Assembly: GCA_031380225.1 (NCBI GenBank)
Contig: JANNFX010000266.1
Coordinates: forward strand, 1 to 8,615
Length of the DNA stretch: 8,615 nt
Direction of reading: 5' to 3'
Source: JANNFX01 sp031380225
GTDB lineage: Bacteria > Pseudomonadota > Alphaproteobacteria > Rhizobiales > Hyphomicrobiaceae
In this document: positions 1 to 6,799 of the stretch, one piece after another
Layout: each line of letters opens with the position of its first letter
Position numbering within the stretch: position 1 is the first letter of the stretch
The notes under the pieces: model-generated
Told to the model about the DNA's origin: nothing
The model's database searches: none
The model's input: the letters and a program-made list of their open reading frames with translations, nothing else
Translations under genes and position numbers: made by a program

Positions 1-573
1 GCGGCCAGCCTCTGGATTGGTATCGATGCCGCCGTTGGCAATCACCAGTGTCCGCCCATCGGCCAAGAAAGCCAAATCATGCGGGCCGATGCCGCCAGAC
101 GCAAACTCGCCGATTTGCTTATAGCCATCCGTTGCATCGCGGACGCCAATGACACCGCGTTCGGCGTTGAAATCATTCTCAGTGGCGTAGAGCAGTTTGC
201 CATCGGCCGAAAACACGCCGTGACCGAAGAAGTGACGATCCGGCCGGGTTTCGAATGTCACCGGAGGCTTGCTGCCAGTCACATCGAACGCAACCGCGAA
301 CGTGCCCGGGCGGCGTGCGAACACAACGCCGTCTCTGGTGCCGGGACGTAACGCAATATCATGTCCGCGCGCTGGCAATGCGACGGAGTTGATCACGCCG
401 GCATCCGCATCGAAAGAGACAAGCGAGAACGAGTCCGCGCCTTGCTTACAGCTGGCCAGGTAATGCGGGCGCGGCGATGCAGCTCTACTTTCGGCAAGGA
501 CGCGCTGGCCAATAGCGCCAATAAACGCGAGCGCACCCGCCCCCATCAGCACTTGTCTGCGGTCAATCGCCAT
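1..573 (-). CDS. DUF1513 family Tat-exported protein, C-terminus beyond the window
   Basis: The first 191 codons are present and the frame stays open to the window edge. I read the protein directly; it starts MAIDRRQVLMGAGALAF, a twin-arginine signal (Arg5-Arg6 followed by a hydrophobic stretch ending near residue 27), so export by Tat to the periplasm is likely. The mature part has the repetitive, glycine-rich pattern of a beta-propeller, with GHDIALRPG near residue 70, HFFGHGVFSADGKLLYATEND near 115-135 and GIGPHDLAFLADG near 161-173. These match my recollection of DUF1513 proteins that accompany imelysins. No biochemical activity is established for the family that I can name. The ATG overlaps the 3' end of the upstream imelysin by 11 bp, which implies translational coupling and a shared iron or metal role. 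It is the last visible gene of the operon. Family assignment is fairly sure; function is not. Confidence 0.85.
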   Translation of the reverse strand, partial: MAIDRRQVLMGAGALAFIGAIGQRVLAESRAASPRPHYLASCKQGADSFSLVSFDADAGVINSVALPARGHDIALRPGTRDGVVFARRPGTFAVAFDVTGSKPPVTFETRPDRHFFGHGVFSADGKLLYATENDFNAERGVIGVRDATDGYKQIGEFASGGIGPHDLAFLADGRTLVIANGGIDTNPEAGR

Positions 574-1816
574 CGAGTGAATTGAACCCCATTGTGATGT
601 TGGCTTCGTCGGCAATTGTCCGGCCGCCGGTTTCGTAGGCATTCTTGAGTGGGAAACCCATCGCGATCAGCTTCTGGCGCGCGGCTTCATCTTTGAATGG
701 CAATTTTGAAAGTGTATCAGCTTCGGCGGCTGACTGAGCGGCGCGTTTCAGTTCGTCAGCGATTGTCCCGAGCACGGTCATCTCGCCTTTCACAGGATCG
801 ATGATCGGCGGTTCGGTTTGGCGTACCAGGAAGCCGCCATCGGTCAGCAATGATTGCAGACCTTCAATGTTAGACTTGAGGAAGGCAACTGCCAATCCGG
901 AGTTCGGCAGCATGGGCGCCAACGCCTTGGCGTTGACTTTTTGCATCCCAAGCTGGCCAGTCAGGCGCTGATTGCGCGCTTGTTCAATGCCGGTCAGAAA
1001 GGCTTGAAGCAGTGCTTGTGTGCGTTCTGTTTCGTTCAAATACACTGTATTTCCGCCGCCAGGATTGAGCCAAGTCTTGGCAAAACCCGCGTTGTCATCA
1101 GACCAACCGTCAGCGGTGATTTGAGCGATGCTGGCCGTCATCCCAGTGAGAGCCTCGGCATATTTGCAGCGTGGCAGATTGGCGGCGCCCGCATCCTTGA
1201 GCGTCTCCGAGCCGTCGCCAAACATCACCACATCGAGCGCTGAAAAGCCCTGCAGCGCAATGCTCTTTTGACCGAGCCGTTGATCGTAAAGCGTGTCATC
1301 GGGTGCATTGAGCGCCGCTTCAATTTGGCGCCGCGCCAGGCCTTTGGGATCGGGCCAGAACATCATGCGGTCATGACGCTTGTCGTCCATGATTGGACCG
1401 AAGCGCAGATGTTCAACCTTGGCCCATGATAGCACTGCCGTCTTGAACGCATCGCGTGATTTCGAAAGCGCACCGTCGGACGGCGCAGCGCACAACTCGG
1501 TCGCGGCCTTTGACAAGGCATTTGAAGCCGCCGCAAACGCAGCATATCCCGGCCGGATATGTTGATCGAGCGCTTGCCGCGCCAAGCCAGCGTGGTCGTA
1601 AGCGATTGCGGGCGTTGCCAGTGAGATCGAAGCCGACAACACACCCACAAGTGTCATCCCGGGGCTTGTCCCCGGGACCCATCGGGCAACGAGCGACGAA
1701 CATGAGAATTTGTTGTGGCGGCGTAACGAAATGAAAGTGTCCCGCACGCGCGGAGCCATAGGTGCCGGGGACCAGCCCCTTTCTGACAGCTGTAGGGCGT
1801 GTTGGCTGCGCGTCAT
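563..1816 (-). CDS. Imelysin family protein (second paralogue, lacks GxHxxE)
   Basis: A periplasmic imelysin (peptidase M75 family, all-helical two-domain fold) of 417 residues from the upstream ATG. Conserved imelysin stretches are visible: WAKVEHLRFGPI near 131-142, FWPDPKGLARRQIEAAL near 153-169 and GFSALDVVMFGDG near 190-202. The last sits where other imelysins carry GxHxxE, but here it reads G-F-S-A-L-D, so the metal-type motif is absent, as I recall for the second member of such clusters. The start is ambiguous. The ATG at 1816 has AAGGGA 11 nt upstream, overlapping the stop of the dihaem gene, but the first 53 residues are then partly repeat-derived. The ATG at 1657 lies inside the repeat and gives a short signal, MTLVGVLSASISLATPAIA, with no positive charge. 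I keep 1816 for its ribosome site. Signal cleavage is expected after residue 72. The role is probably iron-linked envelope binding; proteolysis is doubtful. Confidence 0.87.
   Translation of the reverse strand: MTRSQHALQLSERGWSPAPMAPRVRDTFISLRRHNKFSCSSLVARWVPGTSPGMTLVGVLSASISLATPAIAYDHAGLARQALDQHIRPGYAAFAAASNALSKAATELCAAPSDGALSKSRDAFKTAVLSWAKVEHLRFGPIMDDKRHDRMMFWPDPKGLARRQIEAALNAPDDTLYDQRLGQKSIALQGFSALDVVMFGDGSETLKDAGAANLPRCKYAEALTGMTASIAQITADGWSDDNAGFAKTWLNPGGGNTVYLNETERTQALLQAFLTGIEQARNQRLTGQLGMQKVNAKALAPMLPNSGLAVAFLKSNIEGLQSLLTDGGFLVRQTEPPIIDPVKGEMTVLGTIADELKRAAQSAAEADTLSKLPFKDEAARQKLIAMGFPLKNAYETGGRTIADEANITMGFNSLDGD
1652..1788. repeat. Composite palindromic repeat inside the imelysin 5' end
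   Basis: A 137-bp segment bounded by inverted TGTCA/TGACA termini. It contains a perfect hairpin at 1658-1676 (CCCGGGG, 5-nt loop, CCCCGGG) and, near the other end, a GC-rich GGTGCCGGGGACCAGCCCC block at 1761-1779. The first hairpin is the kind that translates as VPGTSPGMT, and it does so here. Both blocks resemble interspersed intergenic palindromes I have seen in proteobacterial genomes. Exact ends and any target duplication are uncertain. It lies in frame between the likely ribosome site and the signal-peptide core of the imelysin. Confidence 0.65.
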
Positions 1817-1832
1817 TTCGATATTTTTCCCT

Positions 1833-3350
1833 TCACAGCGAATTCACGAAGGCCAGCAACGCATCGCGATCGGCTTTCGTCAAGGACCGGTACGCCTCTT
1901 GCGCCGCTTTGGCTTCACCCCCGTGCCACACTATCGCTTCCTCAGCATTGCGGGCCCGCCCGTCATGGAGAAAAAACGTGTGTTCATTGACTTTATCGGT
2001 CAACCCAAGCCCCCACAGCGGCGGCGTGCGCCACTCCAAACCATCGGCCCGTCCCTCAGGGCGGTGATCAGCCAGCCCCTCGCCCATGTCATGCAGCAGC
2101 ATATCAGTATAAGGCCATATTTTCTGATTGCTGAGATGTGGCTGGCCGGGAATAGTGCCAGTCTTATGCGACGGCGTATGACAACCACCGCATCCACTAG
2201 CCGCAAAGACGCCTTTGCCCTTGAGGACCTCGTCGCTTTGCGGATCACGGCGCACGGGCACGGCGAGGTTTTGCGAATAGAAGCCGACCAGTTCGAATAA
2301 TTCGGTGCCAATTTCATGACCGTCTTGACGCGCGCTATCGCCATTGGGTGCTTTGAGGCAGGCCGTCTCGGCGGCCGTGCAATCCCCTGCTGATTTCGGC
2401 ACCAATGGGCTTGAAATGCCGATGTCGTTCGCGAACGCATCCGCCGCTTGTTCATGGATCGACGGCGCACCCGCCTTCCAACCGAAACGGCCGAGCATAA
2501 GGCGGTCCTGTGCTCGCGACCAGACTTCGTTGATGCGTCCCGAGATGCCGTCTTTGTTCAAGTCATCGGGATCAGCGCGCGCGCGAATTTCGGCTTCAGT
2601 CACCGCTTCCAGAAGACCGAGCCCAATCATTGGCGGAGCCACACGCGCCGACATCATCGTGTCAGGACGCAGTGGCCCGAAACTTAGATTATCAACTGAG
2701 TACGTTGGCTTGCGAAGTGTAACGCTGGTGCCATCGCCGAACGTGACGGGCATGTCTTCGAACGCCGTGTGAATGTGGCCCTCACTGTCGAGACCTTGGA
2801 CGGCCAGATTTTGCAATTGGCCTCCGTAGACCGGCTCATCGATGCTTTTGAGCCGGCCTTCAGCAAGCAACCGTTTCTGCTCAACCGTTTGGGGTGGGAT
2901 GGAAAGCCGGAGCAACAGTGAGATGGCATCGTCTTCGGGAAAGTTTGCCGACGGCGGGCGCCCACGGCCGTCTTTGAAATGACAGTTCTGACAGCCGCGC
3001 GCATTGTAGAGCGGACCCAGACCGTCAGACGTATCCGTCGTTGATGGCGCAGCGACCCACAACTTGCGGAATAAGGCATTGCCGATTTTGAATTTCAATT
3101 CGCCGTCACCGCCGATACCGGTTGAGAACTGCGAAAACGCATCGCGCGTACCAACGCGATTCGTGGTCGTCGCCGTCCCGCCTGGCAACTCTTCACCGGG
3201 TTCAAATGCAGCCGCTGCTATTGGCACGCCTGGAGCCGTGACGGCCCATGCTATCAGCGTTGACGTTGCGGCGGTGATCAGGACCGCGGCCAAAGCCTTG
3301 AAGTGGGGAGAATTACGAAACGCAGTCATGGCCAGTGGTGGCTTTCTCAT
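1833..3350 (-). CDS. Dihaem oxidoreductase-like protein (DUF1111/DHOR family)
   Basis: A c-type dihaem protein of 505 residues with two CxxCH haem sites: C-Q-N-C-H at residues 120-124 (context NARGCQNCHFKDGRG) and C-G-G-C-H at 387-391 (context AASGCGGCHTPSHKTG). The C-terminal part has the family signature: LLHDMGEGLADH, EWRTPPLWGLGL and FLHDGRARNAEEAIVWHGGEA, ending in a helical LLAFVNSL. The N-terminus has a basic segment and a hydrophobic stretch (about 20-48), giving a Sec signal or membrane anchor into the periplasm, where haem is attached. I chose the ATG at 3350 because AAGGGA lies 11 nt upstream; the ATG at 3329 is a second choice. The frame stays open to 3554, but that part is repeat DNA and unlikely to be translated. 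The family is sometimes called thiol oxidoreductase, but its substrate is not established. Sitting between two imelysins, it may provide redox chemistry, for example on iron. The next imelysin starts 16 nt downstream of its stop. Confidence 0.92.
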   Translation of the reverse strand: MRKPPLAMTAFRNSPHFKALAAVLITAATSTLIAWAVTAPGVPIAAAAFEPGEELPGGTATTTNRVGTRDAFSQFSTGIGGDGELKFKIGNALFRKLWVAAPSTTDTSDGLGPLYNARGCQNCHFKDGRGRPPSANFPEDDAISLLLRLSIPPQTVEQKRLLAEGRLKSIDEPVYGGQLQNLAVQGLDSEGHIHTAFEDMPVTFGDGTSVTLRKPTYSVDNLSFGPLRPDTMMSARVAPPMIGLGLLEAVTEAEIRARADPDDLNKDGISGRINEVWSRAQDRLMLGRFGWKAGAPSIHEQAADAFANDIGISSPLVPKSAGDCTAAETACLKAPNGDSARQDGHEIGTELFELVGFYSQNLAVPVRRDPQSDEVLKGKGVFAASGCGGCHTPSHKTGTIPGQPHLSNQKIWPYTDMLLHDMGEGLADHRPEGRADGLEWRTPPLWGLGLTDKVNEHTFFLHDGRARNAEEAIVWHGGEAKAAQEAYRSLTKADRDALLAFVNSL

Positions 3351-3413
3351 CGGTGCAGCAGTCCCTTCTCGCCAATCACAGGTTTGGTCCACTGTGCTTT
3401 TGGCTACGCCGAC

Positions 3414-3485
3414 TGTAGGTTGGATTAGCGGCGGCCGAGATCGAAATAATTCACCATGGCTTTGCTTCCGCCGCGTAACCCAACA
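3414..3485. repeat. Interspersed inverted-repeat element, copy 1
   Basis: Starts TGTAGGTTGGATTAGCGGCGG (3414-3434) and ends with an imperfect reverse complement, CCGCCGCGTAACCCAACA (3468-3485). RNA from either strand could fold into a long imperfect stem. It belongs to the TGTAGGTTGGGTTA...TAACCCAACA type of intergenic repeat. It lies in the leader of the dihaem gene, about 65 nt upstream of its ATG. Confidence 0.7.
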
Positions 3486-3516
3486 CTTTGCATCGATCTG
3501 TGCTATTCGAGAAAGA

Positions 3517-3583
3517 GTTGGGTTACGCGCGGGCTGCACCCCGTTTAACTTCAAGCGTCCGTGGCGCGCTAACCCAACCTACA
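3517..3583. repeat. Interspersed inverted-repeat element, copy 2
   Basis: Starts GTTGGGTTACGCGC (3517-3530) and ends GCGCGCTAACCCAACCTACA (3564-3583). It shares the outer TGTAGGTTGG and the TAACCCAAC arms with the neighbouring copy 31 bp away, but in mirror order, so the pair forms a larger nested inverted repeat of about 170 bp. It fills nearly all the space between the porin stop and the dihaem gene. Confidence 0.7.
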
Positions 3584-3607
3584 AGCCTGAGCGCAGTACC
3601 AGGCACT

Positions 3608-4969
3608 TCAATAGTTAACCACCGTACGCATTCCAAAGATGGCTGCATCCCTGACGGCCTCTCCAGGCCGATTGGGATCTTCAACATTTCCACCTGGATT
3701 CCAGTAGTATTGGAAATCGGGTTGAACGGTCAATCCGGGCAAGACTTCAGCGGCATAGCTAATTTCAAGGACCGTCTCGTGGTCTCTGATCACGCTGAGC
3801 CCGCTGTCACGGTCAAAATCTGCGGCGGCACTCGATAGGCCGGAATAGGCGAGTGCAACGCCGAACACATCACCTGGCCGGCTCTCGAACATCCCCGTGA
3901 TTGCAATCCCGCCATCTGCATAGAAGTCAATTTGATTGCGATCGGAGGGGCTGGCTGCAATGCGGCCAAACACGGTGACATTGCGCGCGCCGTCGCCGGA
4001 GATGTTGTAGATCATCTGGTCGACGACGGCATATAGCCCATGATTTCCTCGATGCTGCAACGGATCACCACCAGTGACGGCTATCGGGCCACCCGTTGTG
4101 TCGAAGCGCTGGTCGGCGACATCGCCAAAGTGACGCCAGCCACCTAACTTGATTGTGCCCGGCAAACTACCATCTTGATTGTAGGAATAACCCGCTTCCA
4201 CAAACATCAACGGTGGATCTTTGATGCGGAAATCAAGCCCATTGGTATTGCACTGACCCGGATCAAGTTCATCCGGGCATGGTCCGACAGGATCGCCGTT
4301 CCAGATGCCGGCCATGAGTTTTAAGTTTTCGTTCGGATCGAACGCAACGCGCGCACCTGGCGTCGCCATTGGATAAATTGGACCGCCTATTGGCAAATTA
4401 TCCGATGAGATCGTCGTCCAGCCAAACGTCGAATTGAAGAAATTCCCGCCTACTTCAGAGGCAAAGAATTCGGCGTCAACCGCAACTTGGCCAAAACGGA
4501 TTGAGAGTTTGTCATCAAGCAGCGATTGCTCCAGCCACATCTCGAACAGCCGTGTCGACGGAAAGGCTTCGAGGTTACTGACTGCAGCGATGCCGCTGAT
4601 GTTTTCAGCCGTAATACTCGTTCCGTGAATCTGGTAGCTACTGACATGGAACGACAGGCCAGCGAGACCCGCGGCCGTCTCAAGATCTACATCACCGACG
4701 AGTTCCGCCAGTCCACTGTAGTGCGTGCTTTGCTTGATGCCACCACTGGAATTGCTATTGACGTCACCAGCGTAGTGGAATTCCACCGCCACACCGCGCT
4801 CTGCAAGCGCACCGCGCAGGCCGGATGGGTCACCATTCGCGGGCAGGCTAGAGGCTATCGATGGCTCGGGAATTCCACTGCCGTGCCCGTCGTCTGCACG
4901 CACAGACGGAATAACTGCGGCCAAAAGAGCCACGGACGCAAGAGATTGCTGGAGCTGGCGAGAGTGCAT
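3608..4969 (-). CDS. OprB-family outer-membrane porin
   Basis: A 453-residue protein with a Sec signal peptide (MHSRQLQQSLASVALLAAV, cleavage near VRA-DD at residue 25). The body alternates hydrophobic and polar residues and ends in an aromatic residue (TVVNY), as outer-membrane beta-barrels do. Features of the carbohydrate-selective porin OprB family include GLRGALAERGVAVEFHYAGDV near the mature N-terminus, a LFEMWLEQSLLDDKLSIRFGQ-like stretch, DAEFFASEVGGNFFNSTFGW, GARVAFDPNENLKLMAGIWNGDP, and a late YAAEVLPGLTVQPDFQYYWNPGG segment. Two cysteines close together (GPCPDELDPGQC) could form a loop disulfide. Despite the family name, position between an imelysin and the dihaem gene suggests the solute may be a metal complex or an iron-linked compound rather than sugar; that is inference. 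It begins 58 nt after the upstream imelysin stop with no terminator between, so the two are probably co-transcribed. Confidence 0.9.
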   Translation of the reverse strand: MHSRQLQQSLASVALLAAVIPSVRADDGHGSGIPEPSIASSLPANGDPSGLRGALAERGVAVEFHYAGDVNSNSSGGIKQSTHYSGLAELVGDVDLETAAGLAGLSFHVSSYQIHGTSITAENISGIAAVSNLEAFPSTRLFEMWLEQSLLDDKLSIRFGQVAVDAEFFASEVGGNFFNSTFGWTTISSDNLPIGGPIYPMATPGARVAFDPNENLKLMAGIWNGDPVGPCPDELDPGQCNTNGLDFRIKDPPLMFVEAGYSYNQDGSLPGTIKLGGWRHFGDVADQRFDTTGGPIAVTGGDPLQHRGNHGLYAVVDQMIYNISGDGARNVTVFGRIAASPSDRNQIDFYADGGIAITGMFESRPGDVFGVALAYSGLSSAAADFDRDSGLSVIRDHETVLEISYAAEVLPGLTVQPDFQYYWNPGGNVEDPNRPGEAVRDAAIFGMRTVVNY

Positions 4970-5027
4970 GGTTGCTTGTCCGAATCGCTATGAATGATAG
5001 CTTGGAAACTGGGCTTACACAAAAGCG

Positions 5028-6356
5028 TCAGCCCTTCTTCTCATCTTGAGCGGGTGAAACTTTTGACGGCTCGTCAAGACTATCCGAGCCTTCAAATTTC
5101 ACTGACTTGATGCCAAGTGCGGCCACGCCGCGTTCCAGCTCCTTGGCTTGGGCAATCAACGACGCAACCGCCGTCAAGATCAACGCATTGCCCTCGCCGT
5201 TGCCCTCGCCCAGCATTTGGTCATACGCTTCACCACCCTCGGCCCGCGCTTTGATGGCGCCGATCTTAATCATCGTCGCCTCGATGGCCTTTTGGATGCG
5301 GTCATCCACATCTGCCGATTTGGCCTTGATCAAAGACGACAGACTGGGACCTTCCACCATGCTTCCGTCTGTTCGCTTGTAACGGCCGAGGTAGACGTTC
5401 TGAATCCCTACGGCGTCATAGAAGTGCGAATTGTGGGTGTTGTCGGAGAAACAATCCTGCTCCTCTTCGGGATCGTGAACCATGACGCCGAGTTTCATGC
5501 GTTCGCCAGCGAGTTCGCCGTACGATAGCGAGCCAAGACCGGTCACGATCGCCGTGATGCCTGCACTACCGGCATTCTGTGTAACAGCTTTGCGAGCGGC
5601 GCCGTCCTTAGCCCATTGCGAAACCATCCATTCAAGATCGGTGACGAGCTTGTCTGTTACAACGCTCAAATACGTTGCGCGGCGATCGCAGTGGCCATTG
5701 GTGCAGGCTTTTACGTCGTAGTCTGTCGCTGGGCGATTACCAGCACCTGGGCCCGTGCCATTGAGATCTTGTCCCCACAGCAAAAACTCGACCGCATGGT
5801 AGCCGACCGCGACGTTAGCTTCGACACCCCCTGCTTCGTGCAACGTTTTGGATATTAGTTCGTCTGTGATGTTGGAGGTATCGACAGTTTTGCCATTCAC
5901 TTTGAGTGATGTGTTGGCAATCACATTGGCCGCATAAAATTCATTCTCTGGACGGTCGTTGCCGTAGCCGCCAGCAACGTAGTCAATCAGACCTTCATCG
6001 AGCGGCCACGAATTGACCTGCCCTTCCCAATCATCGACGATTGCGTTGCCGAAACGGAACGCTTCGGATTGCATGTAGGGGACGCGGGCGGCTTTCCAGG
6101 CTGCGCGTGCAGCAGCGAGTGACGCGTCAGAGGGCGACGCGATCAACGCATTGACCGCAACCTTCAAGGCTTTGGCCGCTTTATGGGCATCGGCGAATGT
6201 GGCCTCGGCCAAATTTGCATAATTTTCGACGACAGTCTCAGCGCTCACATCAGCGGCGGGCGCGGACAACGCGGCATTACTTGTCGACATCAGTGACGCA
6301 AACAGCATCGCAATGATGCAGCGGCCGATCGGCCGTTCTGATAGGCGGAACATCAT
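5028..6356 (-). CDS. Imelysin family protein with GxHxxE motif
   Basis: A 442-residue imelysin (M75 family; IrpA/ICMP-like). The N-terminus is a Sec signal (basic MMFRLSERPIGR, then a hydrophobic segment, cleavage near residue 32-34). The hallmark G185-Y-H187-A-V-E190 motif is present in the context VGYHAVEFLLWGQD. Other conserved stretches are YMQSEAFRFGN near 94-104, VNSWPLDEGLIDYV near 114-127, and LSYGELAGERMKLGVMVHDPEEEQDCFSDNTH in the second half, including the usual cysteine and acidic residues. A hydrophilic charged tail follows the last helix. There are two adjacent ATG codons; AGGGG about 6-10 nt upstream serves either. The family binds metal and is often iron-regulated; the original insulin-cleaving activity is not generally accepted for all members. 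It is the first gene of the five-gene operon, with its own leader and a strong terminator upstream. It probably acts in the periplasm or at the outer membrane in iron acquisition. Confidence 0.93.
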   Translation of the reverse strand: MMFRLSERPIGRCIIAMLFASLMSTSNAALSAPAADVSAETVVENYANLAEATFADAHKAAKALKVAVNALIASPSDASLAAARAAWKAARVPYMQSEAFRFGNAIVDDWEGQVNSWPLDEGLIDYVAGGYGNDRPENEFYAANVIANTSLKVNGKTVDTSNITDELISKTLHEAGGVEANVAVGYHAVEFLLWGQDLNGTGPGAGNRPATDYDVKACTNGHCDRRATYLSVVTDKLVTDLEWMVSQWAKDGAARKAVTQNAGSAGITAIVTGLGSLSYGELAGERMKLGVMVHDPEEEQDCFSDNTHNSHFYDAVGIQNVYLGRYKRTDGSMVEGPSLSSLIKAKSADVDDRIQKAIEATMIKIGAIKARAEGGEAYDQMLGEGNGEGNALILTAVASLIAQAKELERGVAALGIKSVKFEGSDSLDEPSKVSPAQDEKKG

Positions 6357-6374
6357 TCTTCTACCCCTAATGAT

Positions 6375-6419
6375 CGAGATTCAAGGTCTCGGTATCGGGA
6401 GCCACCAATCTCCGGTGGC
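6375..6419 (-). other. Two small hairpins in the imelysin operon leader
   Basis: A 6-bp stem GCCACC/GGTGGC with a 7-nt loop lies at 6401-6419, and a 5-bp stem CGAGA/TCTCG with a 7-nt loop at 6375-6391. Both fall in the expected 5' untranslated region, the nearer one ending about 19 nt before the ATG. They could affect translation or mRNA stability; chance cannot be excluded for stems this short. Confidence 0.3.
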
Positions 6420-6433
6420 CTTGCCGTTTCCGA

Positions 6434-6462
6434 ACATTTCCAGCGTTTTTGAATCACGTCAA
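6434..6462 (-). promoter_or_regulatory. Weak candidate promoter for the imelysin operon
   Basis: On the minus strand TTGACG (6457-6462) is a good -35 match, and 17 nt later AAATGT (6434-6439) is a poor -10 match. The placement is right: downstream of the terminator and about 80 nt before the first ATG. Because the -10 is poor, the true start may use another element here or depend on an activator. Confidence 0.25.
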
Positions 6463-6481
6463 CTGCTATGATTTGGAACTA

Positions 6482-6500
6482 TTCCAGGTCGAAACTGGAA
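6482..6500. promoter_or_regulatory. TTCCAG-N7-CTGGAA palindrome, candidate operator
   Basis: A perfect 6-bp inverted repeat with a 7-nt spacer lies just upstream of the candidate -35. A third half-site, TTCCAG at 6438-6443, overlaps the candidate -10, and a TTCC/GGAA pair (6475-6485) overlaps the left arm. The arrangement suits a dimeric regulator. It does not match the Fur, Irr (ICE box) or RirA (IRO box) consensus as I know them, so the regulator is unidentified. Confidence 0.4.
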
Positions 6501-6515
6501 ATGGAAAAACCAATA

Positions 6516-6554
6516 AAAAAACCGCGATGGACCCAGGGTCCGCCGCGGTTTTTT
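6516..6554. terminator. Bidirectional intrinsic terminator
   Basis: A perfect outer stem AAAAAACCGCG/CGCGGTTTTTT (11 bp) encloses a second perfect stem GGACCC/GGGTCC closed by a single A. The run of A on one side and T on the other lets it act in both directions. On the minus strand it would end transcription coming from the pha region and its downstream island, insulating the imelysin operon, whose first gene starts about 160 nt further on. Confidence 0.85.
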
Positions 6555-6612
6555 AAAGTCATGTGGCGTTTAGGCGCTAACAACTTGAACTTCGCGTCAC
6601 ATCCAAAATGCC

Positions 6613-6784
6613 GTCATCCCCGCCTTTTGGGGCACCGCTGTGCGGTCTAAAAATCGAGCACGCCGTCTATCATCCTCGATCTGATCCCCCTCCCCGCTGG
6701 GGAGGGTTTTTCTCGCGATCAAAACTGTGTCCTGATTACCAAGGTCTCACTTTGACCTGTAAACACTGGCCGGGCGGGGATGAC
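6613..6784. repeat. 172-bp segment bounded by 12-bp inverted repeats
   Basis: GTCATCCCCGCC at 6613-6624 is the exact reverse complement of GGCGGGGATGAC at 6773-6784. These arms are the halves of a common proteobacterial intergenic palindrome, here separated by about 150 bp. Inside are a small hairpin ACCGC/GCGGT (6634-6646) and the terminator-like hairpin at 6688-6711. No open frame with coding character is present. It could be a MITE-like unit, or two half palindromes split by an insertion. Apart from this element and the sites listed separately, I see nothing else in the gene-free stretch 6357-6799. Confidence 0.5.
6688..6711 (+). terminator. Terminator-like hairpin on the plus strand
   Basis: A perfect stem CCCTCCCC/GGGGAGGG with loop GCT is followed by five T on the plus strand. 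The structure is right for an intrinsic terminator, but no plus-strand gene lies upstream, and the sequence resembles a commonly repeated G/C-tract palindrome. It may be only part of the repeat around it. Confidence 0.4.
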
Positions 6785-6799
6785 GAGGATTAGTGGTTC

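Noticed and set aside
1710..2300. 196-codon open frame on the plus strand
   Set aside because: It lies antisense to the end of the dihaem gene and the start of the second imelysin, has no family pattern, and reflects the high-GC third positions of the real minus-strand genes.
3351..3554. 68-codon N-terminal extension of the dihaem protein
   Set aside because: The added sequence is repeat-derived and would bury the signal sequence; AAGGGA before the ATG at 3350 supports the shorter form.
3064..3618. 184-codon plus-strand open frame
   Set aside because: It covers the N-terminal part of the dihaem gene in antisense and then runs through repeat DNA; no ribosome site or recognisable domain.
6357..6515. 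Fur, Irr or RirA box upstream of the imelysin operon
   Set aside because: I looked for the classical consensus sequences and saw none; only the TTCCAG palindrome stands out.
6468..6650. 60-codon plus-strand open frame
   Set aside because: It runs straight through the strong bidirectional terminator and into a repeat, with no coding character.
6357..6799. tRNA or known small RNA in the gene-free stretch
   Set aside because: No cloverleaf or recognisable RNA family; the hairpins present are explained as terminators and repeats.
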